From contig JADFZL010000010.1 in assembly GCA_015232575.1 (NCBI GenBank), positions 207,794 to 271,793 on the forward strand: 64,000 nucleotides of DNA, written 5' to 3'. This DNA is from Candidatus Rifleibacteriota bacterium (GTDB lineage: Bacteria; Muiribacteriota; Ozemobacteria; Ozemobacterales; Ozemobacteraceae). The notes under the pieces are model-generated. The model did no database searches, was not told the origin of the DNA, and worked only from the letters and a program-made list of their open reading frames with translations. The position numbers and the translations under genes were made by a program. Shown here piece by piece: positions 1 through 8,578 of this stretch (position 1 is the first letter of the stretch; every line of letters begins with the position of its first letter).

Positions 1-26
1 CTCCAATATATCATTTTAAAAACACA

Positions 27-668
27 CTAATTTTTTTTCAAAGTTTTCAGACACTCTATAACCTCATTTGTAAGGTCATTGGAAAAAAGAATTCTTTCTG
101 AGGTAAAATCGGTTCCCAGATTCATCATTGAGGCCATGCCTCCCTGCAAAGCACCTGCACCTTCAGAGCCTGGCATAGGTGGTATCGGCATACCGGAAAT
201 CTTAGCACTTTTCATCATAACCATCTGCATAACTGCCTGGCGAATACTTGATTTTTCGGATGTATTAATAATAAGCTGTGCTGAATTCTTCTTTCCCACC
301 TGCTCAACAGCCTGCCTGATGTTTTCTTCCGCTTCACTGACCAGGGAATTCTGCATTTCCATCATTTTCATCATAGTCGGGTTCGGTTTGCCGGGAGCGT
401 CAGGTGCTGAATCATTCGGTAATTCTGAGGGCGGAGCGTCTACATCTAGCTTCGGAGGTTCCGGCATTTTCGGAGTTGCCTTCTTAATAGCCGCAAAATC
501 AACCTTGCCCAGAGACTTATCCAGCAAACCAGGTATTTTTACATACTCATCAATAACCCGCTGCATATCAATTGTAAAAATAAAGGGTTTGTCCTGAGCC
601 GAAGATGGGATACCCACCTGACAAAAAAGAACGATTGCAAGTAATACCAAGTGACGACGATAGTTCAA
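27..668 (-). CDS. Exported OmpH/Skp-like protein (tentative)
   Basis: About 213 aa. I place the start at a TTG (668) because AAGGAGG lies 7-8 nt upstream; an ATG at 719 would put a charged, unlikely N-terminus before the signal peptide. The N-terminus is a hydrophobic export signal ending near SSAQDKP. The mature part begins with a beta-strand-like FIFTIDMQRVIDEY, then has a proline-rich stretch, a glutamine/glutamate-rich helix (AEENIRQAVEQVGKKN) followed by AQLIINTS, a methionine/glycine-rich loop and the C-terminal DLTNEVIECLKTL. This order (strand, long helix, strand, terminal helix) recalls the OmpH/Skp periplasmic chaperone family, but similarity is weak and the central insert is unusual. 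It starts 1 nt after the stop of the gene ending at 670, so the two are surely co-transcribed and probably translationally coupled. Confidence 0.6.
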   Translation of the reverse strand: MNYRRHLVLLAIVLFCQVGIPSSAQDKPFIFTIDMQRVIDEYVKIPGLLDKSLGKVDFAAIKKATPKMPEPPKLDVDAPPSELPNDSAPDAPGKPNPTMMKMMEMQNSLVSEAEENIRQAVEQVGKKNSAQLIINTSEKSSIRQAVMQMVMMKSAKISGMPIPPMPGSEGAGALQGGMASMMNLGTDFTSERILFSNDLTNEVIECLKTLKKN

Positions 669-669
669 A

Positions 670-2625
670 TCATTTCCCTCCTTTGATTTTGTTTTCCAGA
701 ATACGTGGAGTAAAGCCAAGTTCCTGAACTTTTATTTTAAACTGAATTGCTCTTGAGTTACCCTGTTTGTCATTGGCAAAGAAAGTGCAGGTAACAGGAT
801 TTTCAACGGGCAGTTTTTCAATCATGAAAAATGAGCCGCTGAGACTTACAGGAACTCCGTCAAGAGTGTATGCAAAACCGCTTGTAAGATCATTGCCATT
901 AACGTTGTCATTCCCAGTTATTTGTACAAATACCCGCTGCCCTACATATACAAGCGGAAAATACTTTTCACTGACAACATCTATCTTGTCTGGTTTTGCC
1001 AATTTGAAAGGGTCAGTCTGATCTTTGATTTTTATTCCCATCAGAGTAATATCAATTGGCGCAGGAAGACCAGGTTTGTCATTTACTCCTCTTTCAACAA
1101 CGAAAAGAGCCTCTGGGTCTGTCTTCATGCGCATTGTAAAAGCTGGCGCATCGTTGTCTGCCACTGTAACGTTTCTGGAAGAGGTTTTTACAAGGTATTT
1201 CCCGGGTACTGACTTATCATAACCATCTTTGACATTAACTTTACAGTAATATTTCAGTTCATCGTTTGATTTCGAAGGTCCGTAGTTGTCCATGGTGTAA
1301 GCATAGTCATCAGGGAGCTTGTCTTTATAGGAATAAGAGCGACCGAATTCAAATTTGTAACGCGCTCTGCTGCCAGTAATGACAGCACTCGTTACCGGAT
1401 CAAGAACCTGTTTGGAAGTCGCGCTGAGAGCTCTTATTACAGACCCCACGGCTGTTGCCGAAGTGTCTTCCTGATCTTTTCTTACAGATTTTGCCCCCTG
1501 CTGATATAAATCTTCTACCAGCACGCAGTCGCTGTATTCTGCATTTGGATTGTTGTCTGTAACTGACATCGTAACCATATAGTTTTCAAGCGGATCCCCC
1601 GTTGTTCCGGTTGAAGGGCCAGACTCAATAACAGCCGTAGCCTCAGTTGTATCTGCAACCATAATCTCAAAAGGAGTCTGACCAGATAACATAAGGTTCG
1701 CAGCACTGTCCTTGGCTGGCTTGCCTAACGGCACATTCTGACAATATTTAACTACTGAATTTGACATGTAAGTTTTATCGTAAGCCCATCCAATTGCATT
1801 GGAACCATTGTACACTTTACTCCATCTGTGTTCAAGGTATCTTACCTGAAGAGTGACAGTGTAGGAAGCTGGCTCAAACGGGGTGCTGAAGGTATACACC
1901 AGAGGATTAACCGTTGTTCCATTTCCGGCAATTCTAGTCCATGATGGATCTTCGTATTCTACACAACCAGTCGGACGTGTAATCTTCCAGCGATATTCAA
2001 CGCTGTTTGTTGCAACACCATCGTAGTGGTCGGCGGTCTTAACATTTTCCGGAATTTCCTTGACGTAATCAATCATTACACCGGCAGTAAAAGTTGAAGA
2101 TACATCTTCGTCAACGGTAGAACCTAGAGTGCGCAGAACCGAAAAGTAAATTGTCCCGGCTGGAGCAACATCATGTACAGTTGTGACAATCGTAAGATTC
2201 GCCACTTCTTCAATGGTGTTAGGTGTGTCAACGGCATTGATTCCCTTCCATGTGCGCTTGGAATATTTGATTTTAAGCCTGATTGTGTAAATTCCGCTGT
2301 CCCACCAGGAATGAGAAAAAGAGTTGAACGTATTAGACAGCGGATTATCTACATTGGTTGTATATCCGTCGCCCCATTCATACCAGAGAGTAAACGTTGT
2401 TTGAGGGGTAGCTTCGTAAAACTTCTTCCCTATACCCTGAAATGAAACTGTAGTGTCTTCCCTGAAGGCCGTTGGACCGGAAATAGCAGTTGGAAGATAA
2501 ATTTTCATCGCCAGAAAGTCTACAAAAAGTTTTCCTGTCGAAGCCGGCTGAGAAAATAATGCCGGTGCAAACGACAAAATAAAAGCAAACAAAACCAGGA
2601 ATCTAATAATAGGCACCTTTCTCAT
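670..2625 (-). CDS. Secreted protein with PKD/Ig-like repeats
   Basis: About 651 aa. The start ATG at 2625 follows TTGGAGGAAGCG, a good ribosome binding site; an upstream in-frame start at 2646 lacks one. Residues 1-26 form a signal peptide (hydrophobic core RFLVLFAFILSF, cleavage near LFSQP). The rest is beta-rich with several segments of the pattern W-x-W/F-G-D-G-x-T followed by YTIRLKIKY or YTVTLQVRY, typical of PKD-like extracellular modules, near residues 80-130 and 210-260, plus further Ig-like stretches. No catalytic motif is visible. It is likely an envelope or surface structural or adhesive protein. It is the first gene of a two-gene unit with the OmpH/Skp-like protein 1 nt downstream. 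The exact partner or ligand cannot be judged from sequence. Confidence 0.6.
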   Translation of the reverse strand: MRKVPIIRFLVLFAFILSFAPALFSQPASTGKLFVDFLAMKIYLPTAISGPTAFREDTTVSFQGIGKKFYEATPQTTFTLWYEWGDGYTTNVDNPLSNTFNSFSHSWWDSGIYTIRLKIKYSKRTWKGINAVDTPNTIEEVANLTIVTTVHDVAPAGTIYFSVLRTLGSTVDEDVSSTFTAGVMIDYVKEIPENVKTADHYDGVATNSVEYRWKITRPTGCVEYEDPSWTRIAGNGTTVNPLVYTFSTPFEPASYTVTLQVRYLEHRWSKVYNGSNAIGWAYDKTYMSNSVVKYCQNVPLGKPAKDSAANLMLSGQTPFEIMVADTTEATAVIESGPSTGTTGDPLENYMVTMSVTDNNPNAEYSDCVLVEDLYQQGAKSVRKDQEDTSATAVGSVIRALSATSKQVLDPVTSAVITGSRARYKFEFGRSYSYKDKLPDDYAYTMDNYGPSKSNDELKYYCKVNVKDGYDKSVPGKYLVKTSSRNVTVADNDAPAFTMRMKTDPEALFVVERGVNDKPGLPAPIDITLMGIKIKDQTDPFKLAKPDKIDVVSEKYFPLVYVGQRVFVQITGNDNVNGNDLTSGFAYTLDGVPVSLSGSFFMIEKLPVENPVTCTFFANDKQGNSRAIQFKIKVQELGFTPRILENKIKGGK

Positions 2626-2722
2626 CGCTTCCTCCAATAAAACCAATTTACCGTATACTCCATTGAAACACGAAGTAATTCCAGAATATTACATTCTTTG
2701 TGATAAAAGCAACTAATATATT

Positions 2723-3004
2723 TTACTTTGCCATTATGGGGGGTGGTGGAAGTTCGACTTCAAAAGTGTATGTCGAAACTCCTTTTCTTTCGGCCTCCTT
2801 TATTGCCGCCCTTCGCTTCATTACAACAGTCTTTGATGGCACACCCAATGGGGTCATATCATTTTTGTCTGCTTCCGTAGATCCTGAAATCTGACTTGAA
2901 AGCTCTCTGTTTTTACTATTTACATTATATAAAAGAACAACAGATACAACAAAAATTACTGCAAAAAACACATTAACAATCTGATCCTTATTTTCCGAAA
3001 TCAT
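2723..3004 (-). CDS. Small single-pass membrane protein, unknown
   Basis: 93 aa. Residues 9-26 form one hydrophobic helix (QIVNVFFAVIFVVSVVLLY) after a short charged N-terminus, predicting an inner-membrane anchor with the remainder outside the cytoplasm. The C-terminal half is basic (MKRRAAIKEAERKG) and ends in a proline run (ELPPPPIMAK). The ribosome binding site is weak (GGAA). It sits alone between the PKD-like gene downstream and the amylase upstream, on the same strand as both, with gaps of 97 and 255 bp. I do not recognise the family. The coding call rests on length, membrane segment and strand agreement with the neighbours. Confidence 0.45.
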   Translation of the reverse strand: MISENKDQIVNVFFAVIFVVSVVLLYNVNSKNRELSSQISGSTEADKNDMTPLGVPSKTVVMKRRAAIKEAERKGVSTYTFEVELPPPPIMAK

Positions 3005-3259
3005 TTCCGATTATTGAACCTTTCAAAGATTGAAGCACCTCTAAAAGCCTCTTGCTTGGCCCTTATATCTTTAGTATAGCCGTTTCCATAGAAATAAACA
3101 AGCATTTTCAGATAGGGTAGCAATTGCCTAAAGCATCCCTGATATTATAATAAGCAAAAATTATTCCATAATTTCATTAGTCTGTTAGAGCCAAAAAGTG
3201 AATTTTTTTCAAAAAATTTGTAACAATATTTTTACGCGCAGGTAATTGTTTTTTTACGG

Positions 3260-5074
3260 TTATTGCCAGGTATGTTTTTTAATTATATTTCCGTTGTCAG
3301 GAGTTGCAAGAAAAAAGTTTTCGCCCTGCATCCAGTTAATATTCCCATCAACCTTTTTTTCCAGAAATTTGTATTCAACAAACGCCCTTGCCGGCAGTTC
3401 TACCTCAGCTGAAAATATGCCTTTTTTTAATAAAACCAGAGGGTTTCTGAGATTGTCTGGATTCCAGTCTGAAATATGCGGCAAACCGCCTATCACAAAG
3501 ATCTGGGAGTCTGATGCTATATTTGTTTTCTCTAATTCGAAACGCACTTTCACTGTACCAAATTCATTTAAATCAACTTTTGAGCGCCTTATTTTTTTGG
3601 AATAATTCTCAAACGCTTTTCCAGATGGTTGTTCGGTATGATATACACAGACACTTTCCGGTGGAACTGATATTTGAAGCATTCTGCTTTCAACTGAGAC
3701 AGTTTTTTGAGAAAAAATGTCTTTCAAAAGTATTTTATCAGGCAATTCTGGTGGAAATTGGATTTCCAGATGATGCGTTTTTTCCCCGCGGTTAACAGCC
3801 ACAAATGCCAGAGCGTCAGAGGTCACCCGAATGAACGAAAAAGTTTCATCATCAGCGAACAGAGTTGCTTGATTGCCTTCACGCAGAGCTTCATATTTTC
3901 GACGTGCATGTACAAGAATTTTTACAAATTCCCGAATCTGGGAATTTCCTGAAAAATTCATGTCAGATCGATTGGAAAAAGATTTTTCGGCTTTTCCCGA
4001 CATTCCGGTTTCGTCTCCGTAGCACAGAGTCGGAATTCCGCGGGCTGTGAGAATTATGCCAAGCGCTATCTGGAGTTTTTTCAGATTCTCGCCTGAACTG
4101 GTTAAAAATCGGTCGGTATCATGATTGTCGATGAATGATGCAATAAGTTCAGAATCCGGATATCTGAAATCCTGATAAAACCGAAGCGCCAGTTGCCGGC
4201 AATCGCCATTCTGGGCAATAACACTGACGAGGGTGTAGTACAAAGGGTAATCAAAAAGAGAGGTAAACTCACCGATTTTCAAAGTTTTTGAAATATTCTT
4301 TGGATCACCGTCCAACAGCTCACCAAGCATGAAAAGATCTTTGTCGGGAAATTGTTTTCCGAAATTTACAAAGTTTTTCCAGAAATCAAGCGGGACATGT
4401 CGTACAGCATCCAGACGGAAACCATCAGGTGAAAGTTGTGTTATCCAAAATCTTGCAACTGCCTGAAAGAAAAGCTGTACAATTTTCTTTTCTGAGGCAA
4501 AATCAGGCAGTCCAAAAAGCTTATAAGTTTCCACCTGTTCAAGGTTGTTCCAGTCCTTAATTTCAGGCGTCTGGTGAAACATGGCCGGAAACTTTTCAGC
4601 AAATGGTGCATCATATCCAAGATGATTTACGGGTACATCAAGTAATAGCTTGATGTCATCCTTTTTAAGGACTTTCCGAAAGTTTTTCAGTTCGTCAAGA
4701 TTTCCAAATCTGTCATCAGATGAAAAGAAATCATAAGTCCAATAACCATGGTAAGCCCAATTTCCGAAAAATTCGTCGGGCTTGTTCTTGAAAATGGGAC
4801 TCACCCACAAAGCGCTGATTCCAAGATCTTTCAAATAATCGAGCTTTGATATAATTCCGGCAACATCTCCGCCATGGAAACCGCTATCTGACATAGGATT
4901 AACGTTCTTATCGTTAATTGTGCTTCCATTATGAAATCGATCAATCAAGACAAAATATATTGTTCGTCCCAGCCAGTCATCTTTAACAGACGCCTGTAAA
5001 TTCTGACACGAAACGAACACAAAAGCAAAAATGAAAATTGAAATAAACACATATCCTTTCTGAATTTGTCTCAT
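3260..5074 (-). CDS. Alpha-amylase family GH13 lipoprotein with C-terminal CBM20
   Basis: 604 aa glycoside hydrolase of family GH13, expected to cleave alpha-1,4-glucan (starch or glycogen) outside the cytoplasm. The signal peptide ends in the lipobox FVSC, making Cys23 the likely lipidated residue. GH13 landmarks are clear: region I DVPVNH (146-151); region II GFRLDAVRH (218-226) with nucleophile Asp222; general acid Glu252 in MLGELLDG; region IV FIDNHD (314-319) with the third carboxylate Asp319. From about residue 505 a starch-binding module resembling CBM20 follows: VKVRFEL, GGLPHISDWNP, VELPARAFVEYKF, then NWMQGEN. This architecture resembles CGTases and raw-starch amylases, but CGTase-specific residues cannot be decided by eye. 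It is monocistronic, with a 335-bp upstream gap shared with a divergent gene. Confidence 0.9.
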   Translation of the reverse strand: MRQIQKGYVFISIFIFAFVFVSCQNLQASVKDDWLGRTIYFVLIDRFHNGSTINDKNVNPMSDSGFHGGDVAGIISKLDYLKDLGISALWVSPIFKNKPDEFFGNWAYHGYWTYDFFSSDDRFGNLDELKNFRKVLKKDDIKLLLDVPVNHLGYDAPFAEKFPAMFHQTPEIKDWNNLEQVETYKLFGLPDFASEKKIVQLFFQAVARFWITQLSPDGFRLDAVRHVPLDFWKNFVNFGKQFPDKDLFMLGELLDGDPKNISKTLKIGEFTSLFDYPLYYTLVSVIAQNGDCRQLALRFYQDFRYPDSELIASFIDNHDTDRFLTSSGENLKKLQIALGIILTARGIPTLCYGDETGMSGKAEKSFSNRSDMNFSGNSQIREFVKILVHARRKYEALREGNQATLFADDETFSFIRVTSDALAFVAVNRGEKTHHLEIQFPPELPDKILLKDIFSQKTVSVESRMLQISVPPESVCVYHTEQPSGKAFENYSKKIRRSKVDLNEFGTVKVRFELEKTNIASDSQIFVIGGLPHISDWNPDNLRNPLVLLKKGIFSAEVELPARAFVEYKFLEKKVDGNINWMQGENFFLATPDNGNIIKKHTWQ

Positions 5075-5409
5075 TTCCAGCAGCCGCCCTTCAGATTATC
5101 AAAGTTTGTATCTTTTAACATTTAAAATCTCCGTATTCAATATCAGCATCCATAAAATAATTTGTGACTTTCAAACTCTCTCGCATGAATAGTCTAAATG
5201 AATTCATTTCCACGAGCTATTGAGAGGATATCATTTTAGCACATTTGAATTTGGATTTGTCGTAATATTTAATTGAATCGAAATCAATCTTTAAAAAACT
5301 TTGCGAAATCTATACAACACTGCAATTGGCTCTTGTGAGTTGAATTTGTATGGAGTAAAATGTTGTAATTAAAAAAAATAATTGCCTGAAGAGTCTCAAC
5401 GATACTGGA
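5075..5409. other. 335-bp divergent intergenic region, no gene seen
   Basis: The region lies between the divergently transcribed amylase gene and the gene starting at 5419, so it must carry promoters for both. It is AT-rich. I found no open reading frame with a ribosome binding site, no strong inverted repeat and no copy of the repeats found elsewhere in the window. Confidence 0.4.
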
Positions 5410-5418
5410 GTGATAGTA

Positions 5419-6324
5419 ATGACGAATAATACTTTGGAAGAGATTTTCAGAGGAAATGGTCTAAGCGTCCTATATTTTCTCAACAATTCGGGGCAGATAG
5501 TAGACGCGGCATCTTCCCGCGTTTTAATGTTTGCGTTGATTTTTTTTTCTTTTGCAGGTTTTTCTGATTCTTTATTCGCTCAAAATGAAGGTTATTCTTT
5601 TGAATTTCAGAAATACGGTGAATATTTCAGGAATTCTGCCAGCGGAACACTTAATGAGCTCGGAATAAAAACAGAAAAGGGCGTTTGCACTGATTGTGGC
5701 ATAGAGACGAGTTATGGCATGGAGAAGTGTTTGCGATGCCGCACGTACAATCTTTCAGTTCGATTCCATCATGCATTCGATGCTGGTATTCAAAAATCGG
5801 ATGAAATACTTCAGGAGATGAGAAATTCGAAGTCACTCGATGAAGTTATTGACCGTCTTATTTCAATGAAAAAGAATATTAAAAGCAGGACTGATGAACA
5901 GAAACGAGCGAATGATATCCGTCATATTATTCGCGAAATAGGAAAGACAAATATTGGAAGCGGCACAGAAACGCTTAACGATTGTGCCAGAAACACTATA
6001 AAAACATGGTTACCGGCGCTGGAAGGATCAGATTACTGCAATGATCCGGCAATGGCAATTTCATATTTTCTTTTACTTGACGGAAAAGGTTTTCTTGAAA
6101 AAGTAAAGTTCATTCGGACACAGGAAGGCGACTGCCTTACACTTCTTGAGGCTTACCAGAAATATTCCGGAACAGACCCGGAAACAGCGAAAGAACTTCT
6201 GGAAATCATCGAAGACATTCAACAACTCTCATCGCCTGAAATCTCAGAAGAAAAAATGATCTTTCTGCTTGATGCAATTGGAAGATCACTTAAAATTCTA
6301 AAACTGAAAAAACGAAGCGAGTAG
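5419..6324 (+). CDS. Membrane-anchored or exported protein with a four-cysteine zinc-ribbon-like motif, unknown
   Basis: About 301 aa. ATG at 5419 is preferred because GGAG lies 8 nt upstream; a GTG at 5410 overlaps that site. A hydrophobic stretch near residues 36-55 (VLMFALIFFSFAGF then SLFAQ) looks like a signal peptide or membrane anchor but begins unusually late, after about 35 polar residues. Beyond it are two cysteine pairs, CTDCG and CLRCR about 15 residues apart, a zinc-ribbon-like arrangement. The rest is helical and charged with no recognised domain. It converges on rtcR, with only 11 nt between stop codons, so no separate terminator fits. I do not recognise the family. A start inside the hydrophobic segment is possible, but none has a ribosome binding site. 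Confidence 0.55.
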   Translation: MTNNTLEEIFRGNGLSVLYFLNNSGQIVDAASSRVLMFALIFFSFAGFSDSLFAQNEGYSFEFQKYGEYFRNSASGTLNELGIKTEKGVCTDCGIETSYGMEKCLRCRTYNLSVRFHHAFDAGIQKSDEILQEMRNSKSLDEVIDRLISMKKNIKSRTDEQKRANDIRHIIREIGKTNIGSGTETLNDCARNTIKTWLPALEGSDYCNDPAMAISYFLLLDGKGFLEKVKFIRTQEGDCLTLLEAYQKYSGTDPETAKELLEIIEDIQQLSSPEISEEKMIFLLDAIGRSLKILKLKKRSE

Positions 6325-6335
6325 GCGCTTTTCAC

Positions 6336-7931
6336 CTATGAATTGTATAGCATTTCCCAGGAAATATTGAAGCGTTGAAGATATTTTCGAAGCCGGTCGC
6401 TGTCATTTGGTTTCAGGCTGTTTTTCCTGGATTCAGAAAAAAGTTTGCGTCCTGCTTCGGCAATATTTGAGCTGGAAAGGCATATTCGTAAAACTTCGTT
6501 AAGTTGAATTCTGTCGAAAAGATCAAGTTCTCCCTCTTTTGTTGCCCCAATAAAGTTTGTAATAAGTGGTGCATTCTTTTCTGTATTACTATCAGTCGTT
6601 TCTGACCATTCTGTATTAAGTCGAAGTATCTCTCTTTTTACATCATCAGCAGAAATCCTGTTTCCATCGGCAAGTGAAGCCATTCGCGAAATGGAATTGT
6701 TCAGATCTCGGAAATTTGCAGGCCAGAGCGCGTTTTTCCCAGTCGCAAAACCCAGATACATCTTTTTTGCTTCACTGCTGAATGTAATGGGTTTTCCGAG
6801 TTCAGCGGATCTTCTCTGTAGTTCAAAGTTAATGTTTGGTTCTATATCTTCGCGTCGTTCTGAAAGTCCCGGAAGATCGAAACTCCAGAATTTTATTCGC
6901 GCAAACAGATCTTCTCTGAACTTCCCTTTTCGCACTTCGGTTTTCAAATTGCGGTTTGTACCGGAAAGAAGCTGAAATTCGCTTTCGACTTCGTGATCAG
7001 ACCCAACAGGCATGTAACGCTTTTCTTCAATTGCCTGAAGAAGCATTGCCTGCTCATCAAGTCCGAGTTCTCCAATTTCGTCCAGAAACAGAATTCCTTT
7101 GTGCGCTGCTTTCAGAAGCCCTGCCCGATCATCTGTTGCTCCGGTAAATGCGCCTTTTTTATGCCCAAACAACACTGACATAGCCATGTCTCCGCGCAAG
7201 GTCGCGCAGTTGATTTCGACAAATTTGCCAGTGACTATTTTTCGCTGCTTTTTCAGCGAATATATCTGTTTTGCAAGCCTTGATTTGCCCGCGCCGGTAG
7301 GTCCCATTAAAAGAATTGGTTCGTTGCTTCGTACAGTCACTTTTTCAATTTCAGAAATCAGCTGGTTGTAATCGTTATTTCGAGTTGAAATTCCCGATTT
7401 AAGAAAGGATATGTCATCATCAGTCTGCTGTCTGAAACGGCTGGCAATACAGTCATAGCGGGAAAGGTCAAGATCTATTATTTCGTAGCTTCCGGGTGGA
7501 GCGTTTCTTCGCCCCGGACCTGTCTGTAAGAGTTTTCCAGGAAAGAAACCGGCTTCAGTGAGCAGAAACATGCATATCTGCGAAACATGGGTGCCTGTTG
7601 TAATATGAAGCAGTAACTCTTCTTCATCACGATTGAATTCTATACTCTGTGAATAATTCAGAAGTGCTGTGAACACCTCTTCAAAATCCCATGGATTTTT
7701 GAATGCTATTTTATCTAAAACAACGTTTGTTTCTGGAGACACGGTCTTAATGTCGCATTTCACCTGATCTGCGAGATCTCTGCTGCCATCCTGATAAATA
7801 AGATGAAATGTGTCTACCAGCAGGTCTTCATGCTGGCAAACCGCCACAGATGGACGCCAGTGATCCCACCTGGTTTCCCAGCCACGCCGGTCAAGTGTTG
7901 TCCCGAGAAAGCCTACAACTAATTTCTTCAC
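6336..7931 (-). CDS. rtcR: RtcR, sigma-54-dependent activator of RNA repair genes
   Basis: 531 aa, starting with GTG at 7931 behind TAAGGAA. Residues 1-160 match the RtcR N-terminal sensor (a CARF-type nucleotide-sensing domain) starting KKLVVGFLGTTLD and containing HITTGTHVSQ. The central AAA+ sigma-54 activator domain has Walker A GPTGAGKS (210-217), the sigma-54-contacting loop GAFTGA (260-265), and Walker B ILFLDEIGE (280-288). The C-terminus carries the family's helical DNA-binding region. In known systems RtcR senses RNA-derived ligands and activates rtcBA from a sigma-54 promoter. Here rtcR is divergent from rtcA, and a good -24/-12 site precedes rtcA at 8355-8370, which fits that role. 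The 647-bp intergenic region should also hold its enhancer-like binding sites, which I could not pinpoint. Confidence 0.92.
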   Translation of the reverse strand: MKKLVVGFLGTTLDRRGWETRWDHWRPSVAVCQHEDLLVDTFHLIYQDGSRDLADQVKCDIKTVSPETNVVLDKIAFKNPWDFEEVFTALLNYSQSIEFNRDEEELLLHITTGTHVSQICMFLLTEAGFFPGKLLQTGPGRRNAPPGSYEIIDLDLSRYDCIASRFRQQTDDDISFLKSGISTRNNDYNQLISEIEKVTVRSNEPILLMGPTGAGKSRLAKQIYSLKKQRKIVTGKFVEINCATLRGDMAMSVLFGHKKGAFTGATDDRAGLLKAAHKGILFLDEIGELGLDEQAMLLQAIEEKRYMPVGSDHEVESEFQLLSGTNRNLKTEVRKGKFREDLFARIKFWSFDLPGLSERREDIEPNINFELQRRSAELGKPITFSSEAKKMYLGFATGKNALWPANFRDLNNSISRMASLADGNRISADDVKREILRLNTEWSETTDSNTEKNAPLITNFIGATKEGELDLFDRIQLNEVLRICLSSSNIAEAGRKLFSESRKNSLKPNDSDRLRKYLQRFNISWEMLYNS

Positions 7932-7987
7932 TTCAAATTTCCTTACTAATGCATTCCCAAAAAGAATAATACGGAAAAGCGTGATTC

Positions 7988-8083
7988 GTTGTCATCTCGA
8001 CTGCAGAGAGAGATCACCGAATAGTTAGATAAGTTGCCTTAAATAAAAAATACCAGATTTCTCCCTTCGGTCGAAATGACAGC
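7988..8083. repeat. Dispersed inverted-repeat element, copy 1
   Basis: The left arm begins TTGTCATCTCGAC and the right arm ends TCGGTCGAAATGACA, so the arms are inverted complements around an AT-rich centre. Related copies lie at 8447, 11225, 20765, 23245 and 27249. Copies 1 and 5 share the long form with the same left arm. It lies between rtcR and the rtcA promoter. Confidence 0.8.
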
Positions 8084-8354
8084 AGAATATGACTCTTTTC
8101 GGCAATGCACATCAGAAAACAATTAATTTAAATCATTACAAGGCAGTATGAATTCTAATTATGGTATTCGGAAACCCTCATAACTAAGAATGAAAATTCC
8201 TATGCTTTTAAATTAAATCTAACAATTGCAAACCATATATTATTATCTAGCTATTATATATAATTTTATATACAAAATCCAGCGTTTCTAATTCAATAAT
8301 TTTAGATGTGCCATTTAAGGCTTTTCCAGCAATATTTTTTGCTTTTGGGAAAGT

Positions 8355-8370
8355 TGGCAGGAACCTTGCT
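8355..8370 (+). promoter_or_regulatory. Sigma-54 (-24/-12) promoter of rtcAB
   Basis: TGGCAG-GAACC-TTGCT matches the sigma-54 consensus (TGGCAC-N5-TTGCW) with correct GG and GC spacing. It is about 210 bp upstream of rtcA, on the same strand, and faces away from the gene for the sigma-54 activator RtcR. The distance leaves a leader of about 200 nt that contains repeat copy 2. Confidence 0.8.
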
Positions 8371-8446
8371 AATATAAATATCAGAGCAAAGAAATGATAC
8401 AATATGCTGAGTAACGCAAATCTTACTTAAGAGGTCAGTAAAAAAA

Positions 8447-8513
8447 TGTCATTTCGACCAAAGGGAGAAATCTCGCATTAATGAGATCTCTCACATTCGT
8501 TCGAGATGACAGC
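8447..8513. repeat. Dispersed inverted-repeat element, copy 2 (in rtcA leader)
   Basis: Begins TGTCATTTCGACCAAAGGG and ends TTCGTTCGAGATGACAGC, a near-palindrome that would fold as one long hairpin in RNA. It lies between the sigma-54 promoter and the rtcA start, so it should be transcribed in the leader. Copy 4 (20765) shares this form and also the flank CCCAAAAGT. Confidence 0.85.
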
Positions 8514-8578
8514 CCGCCCAAAAGTTTATATGGAAATTTGTCCCCATATTTAAGATTTCGCGGCCAGAGGAGGAAAAT

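Noticed and set aside
79..597. 172-codon plus-strand open frame opposite the OmpH-like gene
   Set aside because: It is the antisense of a gene with a signal peptide and strong ribosome binding site, and has no ribosome binding site or domain of its own.
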